Below are positions 6,827 to 13,863 of a DNA stretch of 18,357 nucleotides, one piece after another (within the stretch, counting starts at the first letter, position 1; each line of letters opens with the position of its first letter). A program made the translations under genes and the position numbers. The notes under the pieces are model-generated. The model was not told where the DNA came from. It saw only the letters and a program-made list of their open reading frames with translations, and did no database searches. Source of the stretch: Treponema sp. (GTDB lineage Bacteria > Spirochaetota > Spirochaetia > Treponematales > Breznakiellaceae); contig JAISEA010000016.1 in the NCBI GenBank assembly GCA_031264475.1, positions 1 to 18,357 on the forward strand. The letters are read 5' to 3'.

Positions 6827-7238
6827 TCAATCTGGCACCGCATCGTCTAGTAAACTAGTTAGACGATGGAGCCGATGGTATAAGCTTCCAAACACCCATT
6901 CCACGGCTTGTTCCACAAGTCCAGCCTTCACCGGATTCTCCGCGATGTACTCCCGTACCCGCAAGAAGTCCGTTATCCCCTTGATTATTCGTGAATAGAA
7001 CCGCTCTCCTCACACGTGCCCCCTTCCGCCCCTGCGCCTTATTCCACGCCTTGGCAAAATTACACTTTATCCATTGCATTATTTCCGATAAGTTACCGTC
7101 TTTATCCGGCTTTATCAAGCAATGGATATGATTTCCCATGATACAGAAATCCAACAAGTTGAAACGGAACTTCCGCTTCGCTTTTTTGACATAAAGGAGG
7201 AACCGTTTGCCTGCCGTTAAGAAAATATAAAATATTCT
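6827..7238 (-). pseudogene. Decayed REP-associated tyrosine transposase (RAYT, IS200-like Y1 family)
   Basis: Reading the minus strand from 7238, the peptide GKRFLLYVKKAKRKF is followed by DFCIMGNHIHCLIKP, which contains the HUH-type metal site His-Ile-His, and by SEIMQWIKCNFAKAWNKA, all typical of RAYT/Y1 transposases. At the G-run near 7019-7023 the frame shifts. The other frame continues HV-stop-GERFYSRIIKG, then REYIAENPVKAGLVEQAVEW and ends SLLDDAVPD. The damage is therefore one frameshift, one nonsense codon (TGA where the family has Trp) and loss of roughly the first 30-40 residues, with an in-frame stop just upstream at 7239-7241. RAYTs are single-strand transposases that move or maintain REP palindromes. 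Here the gene is dead and lies beside the 21-bp palindromic arrays and immediately upstream of the promoter at 7247. Confidence 0.88.
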
Positions 7239-7246
7239 TTATATGC

Positions 7247-7276
7247 TTGACATATTCTCAAAAACGTATTTATAAT
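7247..7276 (+). promoter_or_regulatory. Sigma-70 promoter of the GH99-like operon
   Basis: Perfect TTGACA (7247-7252) and perfect TATAAT (7271-7276) with an 18-base spacer. Transcription should begin near 7283, leaving a leader of about 45 bases before the GTG start at 7328. No other promoter of this quality is seen in the five-gene cluster downstream. Consensus-like boxes suggest strong constitutive activity unless a repressor is involved; no clear operator is visible. Confidence 0.8.
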
Positions 7277-7327
7277 AGTTTATCGTTAAACTCTACAACT
7301 TTAGATTGAATTTGAACGGAGGTTATT

Positions 7328-9142
7328 GTGAAAAAACTGAAGAAAATATCTGCGGTTGTTACGATCATTACATTGGTCGGTTGTACCACAACCATCCTGC
7401 CTAAGAAAGACGGGGAGCAGACGGATTACACGGGACAATTCGAGTCCGCGCGTAAGCAACTACAAGTAGCGGAACCCGCTATACGGAAAGAAGGACAACA
7501 CCCGCTTGTGCTTGCCCATTATATGCCCTGGTATACAGCGCCTCCTGTGAGCGAGCAGTACGGGTTTCACTGGCACCAAGGCGGCAGTAAATTTGACCCG
7601 TATACTACACAGGCGGACGGCAGGGCAAACATCGCTTCGCACTACTATCCACTCACCGGTCCCTACGACTCGAAGGACCCAGCCGTCTTGGAGTATCAAG
7701 CCGCGCTCATGAAGATGAGCGGCATAGACGGCGTTATCTTTGATTGGTACGGTGTCAGAGACGCACTTGATTACAAAAGCATACACGAGGCAACCGTCGT
7801 TATGGTCGATGTGCTCAGGAAACACGGACTAAAGTTCGCGGTATGTTACGAAGATCAAACCGTCAAACACATGATTGAAGGCAACTTCATAGCCAAGACA
7901 GACGCTATAAACACGGCAAAGGAAGCGTTCACGTGGATGCAGGAACATTGGTTCACAGACGAAAACTACGTAAAACTAGACGGCAGACCACTCGTGCTTG
8001 ACTTCGGACCTCAATTCTTCATGCAAAAGACCGAGTGGGAGGAGATTTGGGCTGACGTAGACCCAAAACCATTCTTCGTGGATATTGACAACAAGACAAA
8101 TTTTGCGGAGGCGACCTTCAACTGGCCTCCCATGCACCTGTCGAGCGGTGGCAGACTAACCATCCCCAGACTCGTTACCTACCTGAACAGCTTCTACGAG
8201 AAACAGAACGCCAAGCCCTTCCTCGTCGCTACCGTGTTCCCGGAATTCCACGATATTTACGCGCAAGCAGGCGGTACGAGCTATGGCTTCCTTGACTACT
8301 CGAACGGAGAGACATTCAAGCTGACGTATGACTCCGCGGAAAAAGCCCGCCCCGACGTTATTCAAGTGACTACGTGGAATGATTACGGCGAAGGTACTAT
8401 CATTGAACCGACTATTGAACGAGGTTACGCATCCCTTGAGTATTTGCAAGATGCGCGAAAACAGCGAGAACCGGATTTCGCTTTCAACTACACGGACTTA
8501 CGCATACCCATTGAACTATACCGTATCGTATCAGGCGAAGACGACGCGAAAAAGCAACAAGTCGAAGAGATTTATACCGCTATTTTCAGTGGAGACGCGG
8601 CAACGGCACGGAACCTGACCCGTTCTGCGGGCATTGGCTATGATTTCTCGATTCATCCCATCTTACGCGACACAAACGAATCCGCGCAAAAGGAAATAGC
8701 CCAAGTCTTTGATCCAGACGGAAGGAGAAATCTCGCACTTGGAAGACCCGTCGTAACGTCGAGCAGGATTTACGACTTCACCGGGGCAAAAGCCGTTGAC
8801 GGGGACCTAGCTTCCTATTGGGAAGGAGCGTCAGACAAGTACCCCGCGGACTTCACGATAGACTTAGTAAGTGTGGTAAAACTCTCCACCATGGTCGTCA
8901 AACTAAATCCGCAACGCATCTGGGGCAAACGCACGCAAACCATAGAAGTACTCGTTGGAAACGACAGTGAAACCTTCACACGTCTGACACCGCCTACCGC
9001 TTATGTATTTGATCCAAGCGCAAACGGCAATGCAGTCGCCATCCCTCTCAATACTCAGGCGCGTTACATACGCCTTATCTTCACAGCAAACACCGGCGCA
9101 AAGTCTGGTCAGATCGCCGAATTCGAGGTTTACGGTGAATAA
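7328..9142 (+). CDS. GH99/GH71-like lipoprotein with F5/8-type carbohydrate-binding domain
   Basis: A 604-residue exported enzyme candidate. The signal peptide ends in the lipobox LVGC (Cys19). A GH99/GH71-like barrel spans about 58-380: AHYMPWY (63-69), HYYPLTGPYD (105-114), GVIFDWYG (135-142) and the acidic loop WNDYGEGTIIEPT (350-362). Characterised GH99 endo-alpha-mannosidases have catalytic carboxylates in a comparable NEWxEG motif, so Asp352 and Glu355 are the candidates here. Residues 468-604 form a discoidin/F5/8 type C (CBM32-like) domain, with NLALGRPV at its start and RYIRLIF near the end. The start is GTG at 7328 with GGAGG five bases upstream. First gene of a five-gene operon. 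An alpha-mannan or related glycan is the likely substrate, but this is inference. Confidence 0.85.
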   Translation: MKKLKKISAVVTIITLVGCTTTILPKKDGEQTDYTGQFESARKQLQVAEPAIRKEGQHPLVLAHYMPWYTAPPVSEQYGFHWHQGGSKFDPYTTQADGRANIASHYYPLTGPYDSKDPAVLEYQAALMKMSGIDGVIFDWYGVRDALDYKSIHEATVVMVDVLRKHGLKFAVCYEDQTVKHMIEGNFIAKTDAINTAKEAFTWMQEHWFTDENYVKLDGRPLVLDFGPQFFMQKTEWEEIWADVDPKPFFVDIDNKTNFAEATFNWPPMHLSSGGRLTIPRLVTYLNSFYEKQNAKPFLVATVFPEFHDIYAQAGGTSYGFLDYSNGETFKLTYDSAEKARPDVIQVTTWNDYGEGTIIEPTIERGYASLEYLQDARKQREPDFAFNYTDLRIPIELYRIVSGEDDAKKQQVEEIYTAIFSGDAATARNLTRSAGIGYDFSIHPILRDTNESAQKEIAQVFDPDGRRNLALGRPVVTSSRIYDFTGAKAVDGDLASYWEGASDKYPADFTIDLVSVVKLSTMVVKLNPQRIWGKRTQTIEVLVGNDSETFTRLTPPTAYVFDPSANGNAVAIPLNTQARYIRLIFTANTGAKSGQIAEFEVYGE

Positions 9143-9176
9143 GCCGCATAGCGCCTTAATCAGCGCAAGACAAGAC

Positions 9177-10536
9177 ATGGTACCCCCCCCCCCCGAAGAA
9201 TCAAAAGAGAGCTAGAAGACTAGCTTTTCTTTCCGCTTTTTGTTTTATTCTTTTAACAAATTGTTTCTCCGCTCTCACTGACGAAAAGCCGGGCGCATCC
9301 GCGCCCACACAGACCCAAGAGACTACCATCGCCGATGACGGCGGACCTCTTATCCTCGTTCACTATATGCCTTGGTACGACGGACCGTCCACGAAGTCCC
9401 AAGAAAACAACCTCGCGGTATACGGCGGTCATTGGACAGGCTGGGGCAAGATCAAGAGCAACGAGGCGACCCTTGACCGCAAGGCGAAAATATACGCGCA
9501 TCAATACCCGCTCACCGGTCCCTACGATGGGGATACGGAAATCCTTTTACACTACCAAACCGCTCTTATGAAAATTGCAGGCATTGACGGCGTGATCTTT
9601 GATTGGTACGGCAGTAACGCAGTAAACGACTTCGGCGCCATCCATGAAAACACCAAAGCAATGGTAGGGACTCTGAAGAAGGCGGGACTCAAGTTTCTCG
9701 TCTGCTATGAAGACAACACGCTCAACATGACAGGCTATCAAAGAAACGACCCAGCCGCGCTTGCGGTTGGTAAAAGCGTATTTGAGTGGGCGCAGGAGAA
9801 CTGGTTTACCGACGCATCCTATGTGCATTACAACGGCAGACCTGTGGTGGTTTGTTTCGGTCCCCAGTATTTCAGCGCAAAGGCGCAATGGGACGAAGTA
9901 TTCAGCGGAGTCGATCCAGCCCCGTATTTCGGGGACCTAGACAATCGCTATTCGTGGGCTGACTTCTCCTATAATTGGATGCCCATGAGCGCTAGTGTCA
10001 GTGGTGTTCTATCCCAAGACGCGCTTACAAAATACCTTGACTCGTTTTACAACGGCGCACAAAGCAAAAAGCCCTACAGAATGGCGACCATCTTCAGCGC
10101 GTTTGACGACTGTTACGAAGATGTAGGCAATGTAAGCTACGGAACCTTGGACTATGCGGACGGTGCTGTTTTCGCCTTGACCTTTGAAAAGGCGATGGCG
10201 CAGGCGCCCCAAGTCGTCCAAGTCGCAACATGGAACGACTACGGCGAAGGCACGATCATCGAACCAACCATTGAGCGCGGCTATGCGGAACTTGAGTATT
10301 TACAAGACAGACAACGTGAATGGAATCCTACGTTTCCTTTTACGAAGGAAGACCTACGGTATCCCCTCGAATTCTACAAATTAGTCTACACAGACACGGC
10401 GGATTCCCGTCAAAGAGCCGCGATAGCCGCGGCGTATACCGCCATTTTCAAAGGAGATGCGGAAACGTTCCGCGCCCAAGTCGCGAAGATCGGAGTAACG
10501 GTAGACGTGAACGATTTGAAACCACTCTTGCGGTAA
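9177..10536 (+). CDS. Second GH99/GH71-like lipoprotein, frameshifted at a poly-C tract (candidate phase-variable gene)
   Basis: Paralogue of the preceding gene, without its binding domain. The catalytic frame is open from 9160 but has no ATG, GTG or TTG before an internal ATG at 9367 inside the barrel motif HYMPWY. Just upstream, ATG 9177 and GTG 9135 lie in another frame and run into twelve C's (9183-9194), stopping at 9213-9215. With eleven C's, ATG 9177 reads MVPPPP, then a basic stretch KNQKRARR, a hydrophobic core and lipobox LTNC (Cys29), then the whole domain: 452 residues, with MPWY at position 64 against 66 in the paralogue. GTG 9135 overlaps the previous stop and has GAGG six bases upstream, so translational coupling is likely. 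Motifs include FDWYG and WNDYGEGTIIEPT. As written the gene is OFF; a homopolymer sequencing error is the alternative. Confidence 0.82.
9183..9194 (+). repeat. Poly-C tract, 12 bases
   Basis: Twelve consecutive cytosines just after the start of the second GH99-like gene. Such homopolymers mutate by slipped-strand mispairing; eleven or fourteen C's would place the start in frame with the signal peptide and enzyme domain. No other homopolymer of this length occurs in the window. Confidence 0.9.
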
Positions 10537-10603
10537 TCCTCCCCTTGCCCGCGGACGTGGGTGGTCTTCGCATTTGCGGAGATCGAAGGGAGGGGGAATT
10601 GAT

Positions 10604-10657
10604 ACAGGTTTCTCACAGAGGAAACTCTGTTTGAAATAAGGCGGGCGTATGCTTGCC
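10604..10657 (+). other. Intercistronic hairpins before the duplicated-domain lipoprotein
   Basis: In the 145-base gap between the second GH99-like gene and the next lipoprotein, 10604-10612 pairs with 10621-10630 (ACAGGTTTC against GAAACTCTGT, one bulged T). Then 10640-10646 pairs with 10651-10657 (GGCGGGC/GCTTGCC, two G-T wobbles, loop GTAT). Neither has a long T-run. They are candidates for partial termination or RNA processing that changes expression of the downstream lipoprotein. The rest of the gap (10537-10603) is GC-rich and partly self-complementary, with no gene. Confidence 0.5.
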
Positions 10658-10681
10658 TAAAACACTTTTAAGGAGATAGTT

Positions 10682-11815
10682 ATGAAAAAGACTATTCTAG
10701 TTATGACGACGCTTGTCTTAACTTGCGTCGCACTGTTAATCGGGTGTGAAGTCAACGGGGGCAACGAAGACGAGCCGTCCAACACAGGGATAAATCCCTC
10801 GTCAATCACGGCGGACTTCCAGACGTTCTACATCAAGGTTTTAGACCAAAATAGGACGTCCGCGCCTGACATCTCAACTGGGGCCCGTTGGCATTTTCAC
10901 AACAACGTCAACAACGGAGATACGATTGGGTTTGCGATCCAAAAGGTCTTTGTGAACGACAGCCCGTCCGAGACAGGCGCGGTGGTATTGTACGACTTTA
11001 CCAACGCGCCTGATTTCTCCTCAGCCAACAAGGGCGCGTTTGACGCTGGCAATATGGGCGCAGGCTCGGTCAGCGGCGGAGCATGGGTGGTGGAAAGGAC
11101 CGACTCAGGCTATACGTACCTCGGCAACCTCGCGTCAGGCGCAGAAGCGGGCGGCAAAGCCTATTGGGGCTTTGTCGTCAAGAACGTATCCACCACAGCC
11201 AAAGCGGACAACATCAACCTTGAGATCGTGAACGCTGATGCGGTGAGTGTCGCAAACTCGTCTCTAGCAGGCTGGTTTGGGATAAAGGACTTCGGCGCTT
11301 ACGCGGATCCTGGCGAACCTAATGATCCTGACGACCCTGATCCTGTTGAGCCTGTTCTTACATCGGAATTCGCGGTCTATTACCTGAACATCGCGGACGC
11401 GGGGCTTGCGGGTATAGAAGGTATACATTTTCACAATAAGACCGATCACGAACTCGGTATGGTTGTAGATCGCATCTTTGCTACCAATACGCCGGGCGTA
11501 GAGGAAGCCGTCGTCTTTGAATTTGATGGAACCGATAAGTCAACGGAAGAAGACGCGGCAAACGGCGGGTATTATTGGTCTAATATCAACGGAGCGGACG
11601 GAAGCGTTACCATTGGGGCGGCGGCTGGCGCGGATAACTACGCTTACATCGGCGGGTTTGCGACGCCACTGTTCACTGACAAAGCCTACATCGGCATTGT
11701 CGCAAAGAACGTCTCTGACACCGTGAAAGGCGACGAAATCACGGTTCAGCCTATCATAGGCGGCGAGACTGACGATTCCAAGTCTAAAACCTTCGCGGAA
11801 CTATTCTGCGAATAG
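10682..11815 (+). CDS. Lipoprotein with two homologous beta-rich domains
   Basis: 377 residues with a signal peptide and lipobox LIGC (Cys22). Two related domains follow, about 44-207 and 227-375, joined by an acidic proline linker (209-224, EPNDPDDPDP). The domains share the pattern FQTFYIKVLD / FAVYYLNIAD, then WHFHN / IHFHN, then a V-F-x-x-x-x-P-x-x-x-x-A-V-V-x-x-F/Y-D segment, Y-x-Y-(L/I)-G, and YWGFVVKNVS / YIGIVAKNVS, so they arose by internal duplication. I do not recognise a named family. Position inside a glycoside-hydrolase operon and the repeated aromatic beta-strand pattern suggest a surface glycan-binding protein, analogous in role to SusE/SusF but not demonstrably related. AAGGAG precedes the ATG. 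Confidence 0.8.
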   Translation: MKKTILVMTTLVLTCVALLIGCEVNGGNEDEPSNTGINPSSITADFQTFYIKVLDQNRTSAPDISTGARWHFHNNVNNGDTIGFAIQKVFVNDSPSETGAVVLYDFTNAPDFSSANKGAFDAGNMGAGSVSGGAWVVERTDSGYTYLGNLASGAEAGGKAYWGFVVKNVSTTAKADNINLEIVNADAVSVANSSLAGWFGIKDFGAYADPGEPNDPDDPDPVEPVLTSEFAVYYLNIADAGLAGIEGIHFHNKTDHELGMVVDRIFATNTPGVEEAVVFEFDGTDKSTEEDAANGGYYWSNINGADGSVTIGAAAGADNYAYIGGFATPLFTDKAYIGIVAKNVSDTVKGDEITVQPIIGGETDDSKSKTFAELFCE

Positions 11816-11821
11816 CAAGCT

Positions 11822-11847
11822 ACAGGCTGTCTGAAAAGACAGCCTGT
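11822..11847 (+). terminator. Hairpin after the duplicated-domain lipoprotein
   Basis: A perfect 11-bp stem, 11822-11832 (ACAGGCTGTCT) with 11837-11847 (AGACAGCCTGT), closed by a GAAA tetraloop and starting six bases after the stop codon. Only three T's follow, so it probably terminates partially or protects the upstream mRNA 3' end, letting some transcripts continue to the two downstream genes. Confidence 0.65.
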
Positions 11848-11902
11848 TTAGGGACGGCTCAGACGTAAGTGTGAGTCGCTCGTAACTGTAAAGGAAAATA
11901 AA

Positions 11903-12145
11903 ATGCCTAATTCACAAACCTCCATCCCAGGACCGGATGCAAAATACTATGGCTGGCTAAACTATTTCTTAGCCTATGACTACAACGCGCTGGCGCAAAG
12001 CAAGCTCATGACAAAATCACCCTTCGTCCTCATCCTGCCTCAAGAGGCGGAGAAGAATATTTTCTCCTGCGCCGCAAGATGGCAGAATGAACGCGGGGAA
12101 TTAGGTCCCTTCAGTGAAGTCAAGACCGCGGACGTTTGGCGGTAA
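11903..12145 (+). CDS. Small conserved hypothetical protein, apparently internally deleted
   Basis: 80 residues with no signal peptide or membrane segment; AAGGA lies eight bases before the ATG. The N-terminal part (IPGPDAKYYGWLNYFLAY, 8-25) and the C-terminal part (CAARWQNERGELGPFSEV, 56-73) resemble, from memory, the two ends of a longer conserved hypothetical family common in Bacteroidetes and treponemes. Those members usually end with R/AWxNxRGxxGPWSE and a few more residues, and are about 150-220 residues long. Here the ends are joined by only about 30 residues, which suggests loss of the middle. It sits between the duplicated-domain lipoprotein and the outer-membrane protein on the same strand. 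Function unknown; the family recollection should be verified by search. Confidence 0.65.
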   Translation: MPNSQTSIPGPDAKYYGWLNYFLAYDYNALAQSKLMTKSPFVLILPQEAEKNIFSCAARWQNERGELGPFSEVKTADVWR

Positions 12146-12169
12146 AGGCAAAGGTGACAGAGGTAACAA

Positions 12170-13741
12170 ATGAAAGAAAGAAAATTATATCTAATCATCG
12201 TACTATTTATCGCCGCGCGCTTGTACAGCATCGATATTTCAATAGCAGACGGCGCACGGCTGGACGTTGTCTCAAGAACCTCTCTTGGCGTTGATCTGGA
12301 CAACCCCTATCGCTTCGGGCTGAGCAATGAAATCACCCAATTCGACCTTGTTTTCGGACTAGCCCCGTATCAGAAGATCAGCAACAGAGTCAATTCACCA
12401 ACCGCAGTCGGCTTCATAGACGTAACGCTCTTCAACCTAGACCTGATAAAGATCGGCAACAGCGTCGGCTACAACCCGCCCGGCGCTATCAACACAAACA
12501 GGTACCAAACCGGGGAATTCCTCGCGGGCGTAGTCAACAAGAATTGGCTCATACAACTCAACGCGGCAGGCAACGAACCCTTCTCCTCCCCTTGGAACAA
12601 GGGTTTACAGTTCATCAACGATGGCTTCAAGTTCTCCTGGGCATACCTAGACTCCATGGTTGACGTGCGGCGTATCAACGCGATAAGCGGCATTCCTGTC
12701 ATCACCCGGCGGGGCGAGGAGAATATGGCGGGAGACGGTCAGACCCAAGAACACGGGACCATGAAACAGTTCGGATTCGACACGGTGGGTAATATCGCGG
12801 ATAGGCTTGGTTTCTCCGTCTCAGGCAACCTCGTGGCGGCTATGTACAACAACGAAGCGTTCGGCGTAAACGTAAAACTCGGCACCGAATACCCCTTTGA
12901 TTCCGCAAACATAACCGAGGATAACCACAACGGCGTCGCTGTGGGCGTTGACACGGTGATCACTCCGTCAGCCGCGCCCGGGCTGAAAGTTTTCGCCTCT
13001 ATCGACGGCTCCGCGGACTATAGTTTCGACGACACGGCAGACCCCATCTACGGCGGCACACGCATCGGTTACACTATCCCACTTAACGAGGACGTCTCTA
13101 TCGAGCCTTTCGCTGGATTTGACATTGGCGTACGTCTCAAGGAGGATGGGGATTGGGAAAAACCAGCTTACGAAGCGTCTGGCGGGCTTACCATGCGGTG
13201 GCCTGGGCAGGGCGGGTGGTTGAAAGACTACATTCTCAACTCAGATGGGCGGGTGTTTCCTGGTATGTCCCTTGCCTATAAGGTGTATCAAGACTTGGAA
13301 GCGGGGGCGGACATTGAACATTCCATTAAATTCACGCTTTTTGAGCCTCTGGGCGACGACGGGGTATTCTATGGGATTGGCGCGGAGATCATAATCGATC
13401 TCATTGACTTAACCAGCGTAACCGAGGGCGCTCCCGCAACTGCGAACGACCCGCCGGGTGGGTTTCGCGCCTTGGCGACCGCGTATTTTGATTACGCCAT
13501 ACCGAATTTTCTGAGATCGAGCGGCACGCTTGTCCCGTGGACTATTCTTTATTACGATAATCTCCCTGATACAGCCGACTCTTCGAGTCGTATAAACGAC
13601 ATGAAGGTAGACTTGGGTCTTAATTTCGAGAATTTCATCTCAAATACCACCTTTGGTATAGTTTGGAACTCTGGTAGCCTGATTCAAAAGACTTCCGCGC
13701 ACTGGGGCTACCTCCGCGCGTTAGTGGAGATCAAGCTTTAA
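12170..13741 (+). CDS. Large exported beta-rich protein, probable outer-membrane beta-barrel
   Basis: 523 residues with an N-terminal signal peptide (MKERKLYLIIVLFIAARLYS, cleavage near residue 20, no lipobox cysteine). The mature part has no long hydrophobic helix. It alternates polar and hydrophobic residues with many Gly, Asn, Tyr and Phe, as in transmembrane beta-strands (for example LGFSVSGNLVAA, YRFGLSNEI), and ends in the strand-like LRALVEIKL. No specific family is recognised. GAGGT lies six bases before the ATG, and the gene begins 24 bases after the previous stop. As last gene of the operon it may be the outer-membrane pore that imports the sugars released by the GH99-like lipoproteins; this is inference from position and topology. 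Confidence 0.72.
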   Translation: MKERKLYLIIVLFIAARLYSIDISIADGARLDVVSRTSLGVDLDNPYRFGLSNEITQFDLVFGLAPYQKISNRVNSPTAVGFIDVTLFNLDLIKIGNSVGYNPPGAINTNRYQTGEFLAGVVNKNWLIQLNAAGNEPFSSPWNKGLQFINDGFKFSWAYLDSMVDVRRINAISGIPVITRRGEENMAGDGQTQEHGTMKQFGFDTVGNIADRLGFSVSGNLVAAMYNNEAFGVNVKLGTEYPFDSANITEDNHNGVAVGVDTVITPSAAPGLKVFASIDGSADYSFDDTADPIYGGTRIGYTIPLNEDVSIEPFAGFDIGVRLKEDGDWEKPAYEASGGLTMRWPGQGGWLKDYILNSDGRVFPGMSLAYKVYQDLEAGADIEHSIKFTLFEPLGDDGVFYGIGAEIIIDLIDLTSVTEGAPATANDPPGGFRALATAYFDYAIPNFLRSSGTLVPWTILYYDNLPDTADSSSRINDMKVDLGLNFENFISNTTFGIVWNSGSLIQKTSAHWGYLRALVEIKL

Positions 13742-13742
13742 A

Positions 13743-13802
13743 ACAAAGGGCGGGTGTTGCAAGAGGGTCCATTACACCTTTCTAACAACGTCCGCCTTTT
13801 GT
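13743..13802 (+). terminator. Strong hairpin at the end of the operon
   Basis: A 17-bp stem pairs 13743-13759 with 13786-13802 (ACAAAGGGCGGGTGTTG against CAACGTCCGCCTTTTGT, three G-T wobbles) around a 26-base loop. The arm begins two bases after the stop codon. The T's lie inside the right arm, so it may act in both directions, also insulating the methyltransferase gene that ends at 13864. The 61 bases after it hold no gene. Confidence 0.65.
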
Positions 13803-13863
13803 CTTTGGGTGTATTAACTACGCCGCGCCCTCTCCGCTGTCCGCCTTGAAACAACTCGTCTTT

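Noticed and set aside
6855..7157. Intact 100-residue protein on the minus strand
   Set aside because: Its C-terminal half is out of frame with the transposase continuation found in the neighbouring frame; it is part of a frameshifted RAYT pseudogene.
9367..10536. Second GH99-like gene starting at ATG 9367
   Set aside because: This ATG lies inside the conserved HYMPWY strand of the barrel. The same frame upstream encodes a lipoprotein signal peptide and the start of the domain, so 9367 is not the real beginning.
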